DNA of 9,124 bases, taken from an uncultured Erysipelotrichaceae bacterium. Its GTDB lineage: Bacteria > Bacillota_I > Bacilli_A > RF39 > UBA660. Made by a program: the position numbers and the translations under genes. The notes under the pieces were generated by a model. The model had not been told where the DNA came from, did no database searches, and saw nothing but the letters and a program-made list of their open reading frames with translations. The stretch spans positions 1 to 9,124 of the forward strand of contig CACXEC010000036.1 of assembly GCA_902766545.1 (NCBI GenBank), written 5' to 3'. Positions 1-6,163 of the stretch are shown here, one piece after another; positions within the stretch are counted from its first letter, which is position 1, and each line of letters opens with the position of its first letter.

Positions 1-3
1 GAG

Positions 4-9
4 TATAAT
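4..9 (+). promoter_or_regulatory. Probable -10 box of the clpB promoter
   Basis: A perfect TATAAT lies 27 bases before the clpB ATG. The matching -35 box would fall outside the window, so the promoter cannot be completed and any CIRCE or CtsR operator upstream cannot be judged. Transcription would start near base 16, leaving a leader of about 20 bases. Confidence 0.5.
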
Positions 10-36
10 AGTGTTTGAAAAGAAAGGGTGATAATT

Positions 37-2139
37 ATGTTTAATATGAATCCTGAAGAAGATAATGTTAATGTTTTAGAAAAATATGGAAGAAATGTTA
101 ACGACGATATAAAAAATCATAAAGTTGATCCAGTTATAGGTAGAGATGAGGAAATTAGAAGCATTACTAGAATTTTATCTCGTAAAACAAAAAACAATCC
201 TGTGTTAATTGGTGAGCCTGGTGTAGGTAAAACGGCAATTGTTGAGGGACTTGCCGAACGAATAGTTAAAGGCGATGTTCCAGATTCTTTAAAAGATAAA
301 GAAATATGGGAACTTGATATGGCAGCTTTAGTAGCTGGTGCTAAGTATCGTGGTGAATTTGAAGAAAGGATTAAAAAAGTTCTTGAAGAAATAAAGAAAA
401 GTGAAGGCACAATTATAATGTTTATTGATGAAATCCATATGATTGTAGGTAGTGGTGCAGAAGGTGCCATGGATACTGCTAATATACTAAAGCCTTTACT
501 TGCTCGTGGTGAAATTAAGGTAATTGGTGCTACAACTTTAAAAGAGTATCGCGAATACATTGAAAAAGATGGGGCTTTAGAGCGTAGATTTCAAAAAATT
601 ATTGTTCATGAACCTACTGTTGAGGATGCTATAACTATTCTTCGTGGTTTAAAAGAAAGATTTGAAATATATCATGGGGTTACTATCCAAGATAAAGCCT
701 TAGTCAGTGCGGCTACTTTATCTAATCGGTATATAACTGATAGATATTTACCCGATAAAGCAATAGATTTAGTCGATGAAGCCTGTGCAACTATTAGAGT
801 TCAAATGGATAGTGTTCCTACTGAACTTGATGAGCTTATTCGTAATATAATGCGACTTGAAATTGAAAGGGAGGCTATTAAGAAAGAAAAAGATGAACTT
901 TCACGCGCTAGACTAGATGAAATTGATAAAGAATTGTATACTTTAAAATTAAAAGAAGCTGACTTAAAGAAAATTTGGAATGAAGAAAAAGAGGTTAGCG
1001 AAAAAATATCAAAGAAGAAAAGTGAGATTGAAAAAGCCAAATATGATTTGGTGGCGGCTGAGAATAATTACGATTTAGAAACAGCAGCTAGACTTCGTCA
1101 TGGAACGATTCCTAATTTAGAAAAAGAACTTAATGTATTAAAAGAAAAATCAAATAATAAAATGCTTAGTGATGTTGTAACTTCAGATGATATAGCGAAA
1201 GTTATTAGTAAGTGGACTAATATTCCAATTCAAAAATTAGTAAGCAGTGAGAAAGAAAAAATATTAAATTTAGAAAATAATTTAAAGTTAAGAGTTAAAG
1301 GTCAAGATGAGGCCCTATCTTTAGTTAGTAATGCAATTATTAGGAGCAGAAGTGGAATTAAAGATCCAAATAAACCGATTGGTTCATTCATTTTTTTAGG
1401 ACCAACTGGAGTAGGAAAAACTGAAGTGGCTAGGAGCCTTGCATATGAGCTTTTTGATGACGAACACCATATGATTAGAATTGATATGAGCGAATATATG
1501 GAAAAATATTCTGTATCCAGATTAATAGGAGCGGCTCCTGGATATATTGGTTATGAAGAAGGAGGCCAGTTAACAGAAGCAGTAAGAAGGAATCCTTATT
1601 CAATTGTTTTATTTGATGAAATTGAGAAAGCTCATCCTGATGTTTTAAATTTATTATTACAAATTTTGGATGAAGGTAGACTTACTGATTCAAATGGCCG
1701 AACAGTAGATTTTAAAAATACAATTATTATAATGACTAGCAATATTGGCGCTGAACATATTTTAGATGGACATGATGAAATGGTAATAAGTGAGCTTCAT
1801 AATTATTTCAAACCAGAGTTTATTAATCGATTAGATGAAATAATATTGTTTAAAAAGCTATCTAAAGATGCATTATCTGAAATTTTAAATAAAATTATAA
1901 TTGAAATAGAAAACAGATTAAAAGATTATGGCATTAAAATTAATGTTGATGCAAGTGCTAGAGAATACTTTATTAATAATGGATATGATGAATTCTATGG
2001 TGCAAGGCCTTTAAAAAGATTAGTTAGTAAGACACTTGAAACGTCTTTGGCAAAAGAAATAATAGAAGGAAATATAAAAGAAAATTCAATAGTATTTGTT
2101 TCTTATGAAAATAATAAAATAGTAATAAAAAATGCTTAA
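37..2139 (+). CDS. clpB: ATP-dependent disaggregase ClpB, lacking the N-terminal domain
   Basis: Cytosolic AAA+ hexamer that pulls polypeptides out of aggregates with the DnaK system. Numbered from the ATG at 37 (700 residues): Walker A1 GEPGVGKT 59-66, pore loop KYRG at 103-106, Walker B1 FIDEIH 129-134, arginine-finger pair R183/R184, a long coiled-coil middle domain about 262-380, Walker A2 GPTGVGKT 455-462, pore loop GYIGY 502-506, Walker B2 with D527/E528, FINR finger R598 and sensor-2 GAR with R657. The middle domain and the lack of a ClpP-docking IGF/LGF loop favour ClpB over ClpA/ClpC. A GTG at 28 is in frame, but it lies inside the AAAGGGTGAT ribosome site that serves ATG 37. An in-frame TGA at 16-18 shows that the usual N-domain of about 150 residues is absent and not merely cut off by the window. 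Its 3' end, including the stop, forms one arm of the terminator shared with murI. Confidence 0.95.
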   Translation: MFNMNPEEDNVNVLEKYGRNVNDDIKNHKVDPVIGRDEEIRSITRILSRKTKNNPVLIGEPGVGKTAIVEGLAERIVKGDVPDSLKDKEIWELDMAALVAGAKYRGEFEERIKKVLEEIKKSEGTIIMFIDEIHMIVGSGAEGAMDTANILKPLLARGEIKVIGATTLKEYREYIEKDGALERRFQKIIVHEPTVEDAITILRGLKERFEIYHGVTIQDKALVSAATLSNRYITDRYLPDKAIDLVDEACATIRVQMDSVPTELDELIRNIMRLEIEREAIKKEKDELSRARLDEIDKELYTLKLKEADLKKIWNEEKEVSEKISKKKSEIEKAKYDLVAAENNYDLETAARLRHGTIPNLEKELNVLKEKSNNKMLSDVVTSDDIAKVISKWTNIPIQKLVSSEKEKILNLENNLKLRVKGQDEALSLVSNAIIRSRSGIKDPNKPIGSFIFLGPTGVGKTEVARSLAYELFDDEHHMIRIDMSEYMEKYSVSRLIGAAPGYIGYEEGGQLTEAVRRNPYSIVLFDEIEKAHPDVLNLLLQILDEGRLTDSNGRTVDFKNTIIIMTSNIGAEHILDGHDEMVISELHNYFKPEFINRLDEIILFKKLSKDALSEILNKIIIEIENRLKDYGIKINVDASAREYFINNGYDEFYGARPLKRLVSKTLETSLAKEIIEGNIKENSIVFVSYENNKIVIKNA

Positions 2140-2158
2140 TTTTAAGCATTTTTTATTA
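2123..2158. terminator. Bidirectional terminator shared by clpB and murI
   Basis: Perfect 17-base arms (2123-2139 and 2142-2158) surround a TT centre. The core is TGCTTAA/TTAAGCA flanked by A6 and T6, so either transcript ends in a hairpin followed by a U run. Both stop codons (TAA 2137-2139 on plus, TAA 2144-2142 on minus) sit inside the stem. As a result both proteins end in I-K-N-A. Confidence 0.85.
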
Positions 2159-2843
2159 TAGTTACTTTTTGTTTTCCATCATTTATTAAAATGTTGTTTT
2201 CCAAAAGTTTTCTTTTTAACTCTTTCGCTACTCCTTTTGAAGAATCATATACTTTTGCTTTAGGATAATACTTTTTAATTTTATCTTTAATATATGGATA
2301 GTGTGTACATCCTAAGACAATAGAATCTATATTCTCATATTTTGACATGTGCTTTTTTAATATATCATCTATTTTTGATACGTTATTTGTTTCGATTGCA
2401 TTTGCAAGACCTTTACAAGCTTCAAGGTATATGTTTTGATTATCTCTTTTATTAGTTTTTATTAACTTATTAACACTAAAAGAATTAATTGTTGCGGTTG
2501 TTCCTAAAACTAAAATATTGTGGTGATTTTTCTCGCATGCAACTTTAATAGCTGGCTCGGTCCCAATAAATATTATATTAGGATATTTTTCTCTTAAGTA
2601 TGTAATACATCTAGTTGTAGCTGTATTACATGCAATAACAATTACTTTAATGTTTTCTTTAATAAAAAAGTCAACTATTTTTGATGTTATTATTTTTAGT
2701 TCTTTGTCGTTTTTATCACCATATGGATTGTTAATAGAATCGGCATAATAAATAATATTATTATGTTTTATAGCTTTTTTAATTTCAGCTAAAATTGTTA
2801 GTCCTCCTATTCCAGAATCAAATATTCCAATCAATCTTACCAC
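2142..2843 (-). CDS. murI: Glutamate racemase
   Basis: Cofactor-independent racemase that converts L-glutamate to D-glutamate for peptidoglycan precursors in the cytosol. The 233-residue product shows the family signature in order: FDSGIGG at 8-14 (Asp9), the YADSINNPYG segment at 33-42, ACNTAT at 71-76 with catalytic Cys72, and GCTHYP at 178-183 with catalytic Cys179. It is shorter than the usual 260-280 residues but carries both halves of the active site. The start is uncertain. GTG at 2843 gives M-V-R-L-IGIFDSG but has no ribosome site and lies only 7 bases after a TATAAT. TTG at 2834 has GGGTGGT just upstream and would give a protein three residues shorter. It converges on clpB and appears to be monocistronic. 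It implies that the cell still makes a wall. Confidence 0.93.
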   Translation of the reverse strand: MVRLIGIFDSGIGGLTILAEIKKAIKHNNIIYYADSINNPYGDKNDKELKIITSKIVDFFIKENIKVIVIACNTATTRCITYLREKYPNIIFIGTEPAIKVACEKNHHNILVLGTTATINSFSVNKLIKTNKRDNQNIYLEACKGLANAIETNNVSKIDDILKKHMSKYENIDSIVLGCTHYPYIKDKIKKYYPKAKVYDSSKGVAKELKRKLLENNILINDGKQKVTIIKNA

Positions 2844-3079
2844 CCATTATATTATACAATATTCTTTAAATTAGATATGCTTATATTAGTAATGTTATGA
2901 AAAAGTATTTGCAAGATAATTTATTTTATATATTTTTATTTATAATTATTTTTTGTAGTATTTATTTCAATTAATAAAATGTATCAATTAAGAGGAAAAT
3001 ATACCTATAATAATATGCTTTATGCTAACATATATTCCAAGGATGGCTTATCATAAATATTGGGGGGCCTTAGTAAATT
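2844..3079. other. A/T-rich intergenic region with no convincing gene
   Basis: This stretch separates the divergent murI and htpG genes. It holds the murI -10 boxes at the left, an isolated perfect TATAAT at 3006-3011 without a recognisable -35 box, a run of six G at 3062-3067, and two 25-codon open frames (2897-2974 and 2979-3056) with no ribosome site. The first frame would encode a hydrophobic peptide starting MKKYLQDN; the second would read MYQLRGKYTY onward. They lie in different frames and could be decayed coding sequence or chance. Confidence 0.4.
2846..2856 (-). promoter_or_regulatory. Overlapping -10 boxes before murI
   Basis: On the minus strand two TATAAT hexamers overlap by one base (2856-2851 and 2851-2846). 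No good -35 box is visible at the usual spacing. If the first is used, transcription would begin at about the GTG start, giving a leaderless or nearly leaderless message. Confidence 0.4.
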
Positions 3080-3116
3080 AATTTTTAGCACTTGTGCTTG
3101 ACAAGTGCTAAAAATT
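3080..3116. promoter_or_regulatory. CIRCE-like HrcA operator upstream of htpG
   Basis: The core TTAGCACTT (3085-3093), nine spacer bases and AAGTGCTAA (3103-3111) match the CIRCE layout TTAGCACTC-N9-GAGTGCTAA, with one base changed symmetrically in each arm. Beyond the core, pairing continues to perfect 15-base arms (3080-3094 and 3102-3116) around a 7-base centre. CIRCE is the binding site of the heat-shock repressor HrcA. The site covers the -35 box of the htpG promoter, so repressor binding would block RNA polymerase. Confidence 0.85.
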
Positions 3117-3126
3117 GTATTAAACT
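3098..3126 (+). promoter_or_regulatory. htpG promoter, -35 inside the CIRCE operator
   Basis: A perfect -35 TTGACA (3098-3103) lies in the centre and right arm of the inverted repeat. After 17 bases comes TAAACT (3121-3126), a 4/6 match to TATAAT. Transcription would start near 3133, about 20 bases before the ATG at 3153, which leaves room for the GAGTGAT ribosome site at 3140-3146. Confidence 0.65.
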
Positions 3127-3152
3127 ACTATCTAGAAAAGAGTGATATTTAT

Positions 3153-5033
3153 ATGAAAAAGAAAGAATTTAAATCATCTTCAAAAAGATTATTGGATCTT
3201 ATGATTAATTCGATTTATACGAATAAAGAAATATTTTTGAGGGAATTATTATCTAATGCAAGTGATGCATTAGATAAGCTTAATTTTTTGTCTTTGACTG
3301 ATGCTTCAATTGAAAAGGATAATTTAGAAATATTTATTATTCCCAATAAAAATGAAAGGACCTTGACAATTTATGACAATGGCATTGGTATGAGTGAGGA
3401 AGAATTAGAACATAATTTGGGAACAATTGCTGAGTCAGGTTCTTTAAAATTTAAAGAAGAAAATAAAGACCAAAAAAGTGCAGAAATTATTGGGCAATTT
3501 GGAGTCGGATTTTATTCTGCCTTTATGGTTGCTAAGAAGATTGAAGTATTATCTCGAAGATATGGTAGCGAGAACGCTTATTTGTGGGAAAGTACAGGTC
3601 CCGACGGATATAGTATAAAAGAATCTAAAATGGATGGTTATGGAACAAAGATTATTATTTATTTAAGGGATGATACTGAAGACGATGATTATGGTAAATA
3701 TTTAGATGAACATACTATTAGAAGTTTAGTAACTAAATATAGTGATTATTTAAGATATCCTATTAAAATGGAAGTTGAAAATTCTAAATTAAAAGACGGT
3801 TCAACTACTGAGTATGAAACGGTTAAAGAAATAGTCACTTTAAATTCTATGATTCCTTTATGGAAAAAGGATAAAAAAGATATTACAGATGATGAATATA
3901 ATAATTTCTATACTGATAAATTTATGGATTATGAAAAACCATTAAAAGTCATTCATACTTCTGTTGAAGGAACAGTTTCTTATAAATCATTATTATTTAT
4001 TCCATCACATGCTCCATTTGATTATTATTATAAAGATTATAAAAAAGGACTAGAATTGTATTCTAATGGCGTTTTAATCATGGATAAATGTGAAGACTTA
4101 ATTCCTGATTATTATAGTTTTGTAAAAGGTTTGGTAGATTCTCCGGACTTATCATTAAATATTTCTAGAGAAATGCTTCAAAATGATAAACATTTAATTG
4201 CTATGTCTAAGACTATAGAAACTAAAATTCATAATGAACTATTAGATTTGTTAAAGACTAATTTTGAAGAGTATAAGAAGTTTTTTAGTGTTTTTGGTAG
4301 TCAAATTAAATATGGTGTATATAATATGTATGGAATGGATAAAGATAAACTTAAAGACTTATTAATATTTTATTCATTTAAAAAGAAAGATTTTATTACA
4401 CTAGAAGAGTATGTTAATACAATGGAACAAAATCAAGATAATATTTACTATGCATCAGGTGAAACAACGGATAAAATTGATATGCTCCCACAAGTTGAAC
4501 AAGTTAAGAATAAAAATTTTGATATATTGTATTTAACTGATTATTTAGATGAGTTTGTAATTGATATTCTTGGAGAGTTTAATGGTAAGAAGTTTAAGAA
4601 TGTTACAGATGGCTCATTAGATTTAGATACTGATGAAGAAAAAGATCAAATTAAGAAAATTAATGAAGACAATAAACAAATGCTTGCTTATATGAAAGAA
4701 GCTTTGTCTGATGAAGTAATTGATGTTAGGTTTACCAATAAACTTGTAAATCATCCTGTATGTCTAACTACCGACGGAAAAATTAGTGTAGAAATGCAAA
4801 AGGTGATAAATGCTATGCCAACTGATGAAAAAGTAAATGCTAAAATGATATTAGAGATAAATGAGAAACATCCGATTGCCAATAAACTTAGGGATTTATA
4901 TGATAATGACAGAGAAGAACTAAAAAAATATGCTAAAATACTTTACTCTACTTCAAGATTAATTGAAGGATTAAGCGTTGAAAATCCAACAGAAGTATCT
5001 AATATAATATGTGAGTTGTTATCTAACAAATAA
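3153..5033 (+). CDS. htpG: Molecular chaperone HtpG (Hsp90 family)
   Basis: Cytosolic homodimeric ATP-dependent chaperone. The 626 residues match the usual length of bacterial HtpG. The GHKL ATPase domain shows ELLSNASDAL at 31-40 (Glu31 catalytic, Asn35 for Mg), DNGIGM at 75-80, lid segment GTIAESGS at 90-97, GQFGVGFYS at 114-122 and GYGTKI at 162-167. The middle domain carries NISRE at 337-341 with the ATP-sensing arginine Arg339. The C-terminal dimerisation domain occupies roughly 500-626. An in-frame GTG at 3105 would add 16 residues, but it lies inside the CIRCE arm and upstream of the predicted transcript start. ATG 3153 has a GAGTGAT ribosome site and gives the standard N-terminus, so it was chosen. 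Monocistronic, with its own terminator. Regulation by HrcA is inferred from the operator; in Bacillus subtilis, by contrast, htpG is not an HrcA target. Confidence 0.96.
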   Translation: MKKKEFKSSSKRLLDLMINSIYTNKEIFLRELLSNASDALDKLNFLSLTDASIEKDNLEIFIIPNKNERTLTIYDNGIGMSEEELEHNLGTIAESGSLKFKEENKDQKSAEIIGQFGVGFYSAFMVAKKIEVLSRRYGSENAYLWESTGPDGYSIKESKMDGYGTKIIIYLRDDTEDDDYGKYLDEHTIRSLVTKYSDYLRYPIKMEVENSKLKDGSTTEYETVKEIVTLNSMIPLWKKDKKDITDDEYNNFYTDKFMDYEKPLKVIHTSVEGTVSYKSLLFIPSHAPFDYYYKDYKKGLELYSNGVLIMDKCEDLIPDYYSFVKGLVDSPDLSLNISREMLQNDKHLIAMSKTIETKIHNELLDLLKTNFEEYKKFFSVFGSQIKYGVYNMYGMDKDKLKDLLIFYSFKKKDFITLEEYVNTMEQNQDNIYYASGETTDKIDMLPQVEQVKNKNFDILYLTDYLDEFVIDILGEFNGKKFKNVTDGSLDLDTDEEKDQIKKINEDNKQMLAYMKEALSDEVIDVRFTNKLVNHPVCLTTDGKISVEMQKVINAMPTDEKVNAKMILEINEKHPIANKLRDLYDNDREELKKYAKILYSTSRLIEGLSVENPTEVSNIICELLSNK

Positions 5034-5042
5034 AGTCAAATT

Positions 5043-5076
5043 AAAAGGTTTAGTTGTAAGCTAAATCTTTTTATAT
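5043..5076 (+). terminator. Rho-independent terminator of htpG
   Basis: AAAAGGTTTAG (5043-5053) pairs with CTAAATCTTTT (5061-5071), with one G-U pair, around a 7-base loop, and runs into a T-rich tail. It begins 9 bases after the htpG stop. Confidence 0.75.
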
Positions 5077-5088
5077 ATTTTTACAATT

Positions 5089-5109
5089 AAAAAAGAGATT
5101 TAATCTCTT
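5089..5109 (-). terminator. Terminator of the cysteine-rich gene
   Basis: AAGAGATT (5093-5100) and AATCTCTT (5102-5109) form a hairpin. Read on the minus strand it is followed by six T (5094-5089). It starts 6 bases after the minus-strand stop codon, back to back with the htpG terminator. Confidence 0.75.
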
Positions 5110-5114
5110 AATAA

Positions 5115-5495
5115 TTAACACATGTAGTATTTTTTTCCACATATATTATTAATGGTTAATTGGACTGTTTTAAAGCATTCCTCTTTCTTTTTACAACAAC
5201 AGTCAACTTCATCGCCTAGAACTTCTAAATCTCCTTCAATTATGACTGTTTCAATATAATTATTACATTTTCGACTAATTAGAAGACTTGCTGAATTATT
5301 AGCTTTTAAATATTTCATGAGAGTTCCACAATCACATGTTTTAAAATATATATTTAAGCATCCACAAAAACAGTCTGTATCGTAAAATACTAATTCTTGA
5401 TATGGGGCACTATATCCACAAAGTGAAAGTACCCCTCTATTTTTATTTTGAATAATATTTGAACACTCTTGTAGTTTTAGTTTTTCGTAATTCAT
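5115..5495 (-). CDS. Cysteine-rich pyridoxamine-5'-phosphate-oxidase-like (FMN split-barrel) protein
   Basis: The 126-residue product resembles small flavin-binding split-barrel proteins of the PNPOx/NimA type. An N-terminal helix leads into RGVLSL (20-25), then a PYQ strand (31-33), LNIYF (47-51), a G57...L63...NN66-67 segment where the family usually has its GKK...L..NP region, and ETVIIEGDLEVLG (82-94). What is odd is its composition: 14 cysteines (11, 26, 42, 44, 46, 54, 56, 77, 99-101, 107, 119, 126), including CxCxC at 42-46, CxC at 54-56, CCC at 99-101 and a C-terminal Cys. Such clusters suggest metal or Fe-S binding or a thiol redox role, which is inference only. It has a strong AGGAGG ribosome site (5509-5504), so the ATG at 5495 is firm. 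It is monocistronic and divergent from the DUF6512 gene. The exact substrate is unknown, and the family call rests on pattern resemblance. Confidence 0.6.
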   Translation of the reverse strand: MNYEKLKLQECSNIIQNKNRGVLSLCGYSAPYQELVFYDTDCFCGCLNIYFKTCDCGTLMKYLKANNSASLLISRKCNNYIETVIIEGDLEVLGDEVDCCCKKKEECFKTVQLTINNICGKKYYMC

Positions 5496-5514
5496 ATAAA
5501 TTTCCTCCTAAAAT

Positions 5515-5543
5515 ATTATACGTAAATTTAAAAAAAGTGTTTA
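5515..5543 (-). promoter_or_regulatory. Candidate promoter of the cysteine-rich gene
   Basis: On the minus strand, TAAACA (5543-5538, 4/6 to TTGACA) and a perfect TATAAT (5520-5515) are 17 bases apart. The predicted start near 5508 would leave a leader of about 13 bases that begins at the AGGAGG ribosome site. Confidence 0.5.
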
Positions 5544-5559
5544 AGTCGAATGAATTACA

Positions 5560-5565
5560 TATAAT
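5560..5565 (+). promoter_or_regulatory. Candidate -10 box for the DUF6512-type gene
   Basis: TATAAT lies 14 bases before the ATG at 5580, with no good -35 box at 16-18 bases. The predicted leader would be only about 8 bases. Confidence 0.35.
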
Positions 5566-5579
5566 TTAATGGTGATAAA

Positions 5580-6101
5580 ATGATTGAGTTAATTGGTGCT
5601 TTTTTTATTTCTATTCTTGGAACATTTTTACATTTTACATATGATTTAAGCAATCATAATAAGTATGTCTCTTTATTTTCTGCAGTAAATGAAAGTGTTT
5701 GGGAACATTTAAAACTTTTAGTTTTTCCATCTTTTTTATGGACGTTAATCGAAATACCATTTTTGTATAAAAATCATAATTTTTTGTTTGCTAAATGTGT
5801 TTCTTTAATTATAATGACACTTATTATTATATTTTTTTCTACTATCATAAAAAAAGTATTTGAAAAAAATATTTTATTTCTTGATATAGTTTTTTTCTAT
5901 ATTGCAATTTTTTTAGGTCAGTTTATAAGTTTTAAAATATTAAGTCTCAGTCCGGTTTCATCTTCTATTAATTATATTTGCTTGCTAATCTTGATCTTTA
6001 TTTATGGATATTTTTTAATAGCGACTTTTATACCTGGTAAATCAAAAATTTATATTGATCCTAATACCAAAAAAAGTGGATTTAAAGGACATAGGAAGTA
6101 A
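5580..6101 (+). CDS. DUF6512-type polytopic membrane protein
   Basis: Integral membrane protein of 173 residues with about five hydrophobic segments, near 2-20, 44-63, 68-90, 98-118 and 128-150. The first loop carries LFSAVNESVWEHLK (32-45), and the tail has an IDPNTKKSGFKGH stretch (159-171). I associate the NESVWEHLK-type motif and a DP-x-T-x-x-x-G tail with the Firmicutes family DUF6512, whose function is not known. The invariant-looking Asn, Glu, Trp, Glu and His in the loop could form a site at the membrane face, but this is inference. ATG 5580 is preceded by GGTGAT at 5571-5576. It stands alone, divergent from the cysteine-rich gene, and its stop codon lies inside the following terminator hairpin. 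Confidence 0.7.
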   Translation: MIELIGAFFISILGTFLHFTYDLSNHNKYVSLFSAVNESVWEHLKLLVFPSFLWTLIEIPFLYKNHNFLFAKCVSLIIMTLIIIFFSTIIKKVFEKNILFLDIVFFYIAIFLGQFISFKILSLSPVSSSINYICLLILIFIYGYFLIATFIPGKSKIYIDPNTKKSGFKGHRK

Positions 6102-6119
6102 AAACTATTTACTTTTTTT
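6096..6119 (+). terminator. Weak terminator after the DUF6512-type gene
   Basis: AAGTAAA (6096-6102) pairs with TTTACTT (6108-6114) around a 5-base loop and runs into T7 (6113-6119). The stop codon (6099-6101) is part of the stem. The stem is short and A/T-rich, so termination may be partial and some read-through into the next gene is possible. Confidence 0.5.
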
Positions 6120-6136
6120 GTTATATTGCTTATAAT
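6108..6136 (+). promoter_or_regulatory. Candidate promoter of the 403-residue gene
   Basis: TTTACT (6108-6113, 4/6 to TTGACA) and a perfect TATAAT (6131-6136) are 17 bases apart. The -35 box overlaps the right arm of the preceding terminator. The predicted start near 6143 gives a leader of about 20 bases containing AAGGTGA. Confidence 0.5.
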
Positions 6137-6163
6137 AAATTCTCTGCTTGAGAAGGTGAAGTT

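Noticed and set aside
28..36. GTG start at 28 for clpB
   Set aside because: The GTG is part of the AAAGGGTGAT ribosome site for the ATG at 37 and has no site of its own.
117..560. Minus-strand open frame opposite clpB, and a second one at 801-1040
   Set aside because: Both are Ser/Ile-rich mirror frames of conserved ClpB domains, without ribosome sites or family motifs.
3006..3011. Perfect TATAAT that could be a second htpG promoter
   Set aside because: No acceptable -35 box at 16-18 bases; isolated hexamers of this kind are expected in such A/T-rich DNA.
3105..3152. GTG start at 3105 extending htpG by 16 residues
   Set aside because: It lies in the CIRCE arm and upstream of the predicted transcript start; ATG 3153 has a ribosome site and gives the standard HtpG N-terminus.
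6140..6154. Hairpin TTCTC/GAGAA near the ribosome site of the 403-residue gene, as a possible riboregulator
   Set aside because: Only five base pairs, and its left arm straddles the predicted transcript start, so it is probably fortuitous.
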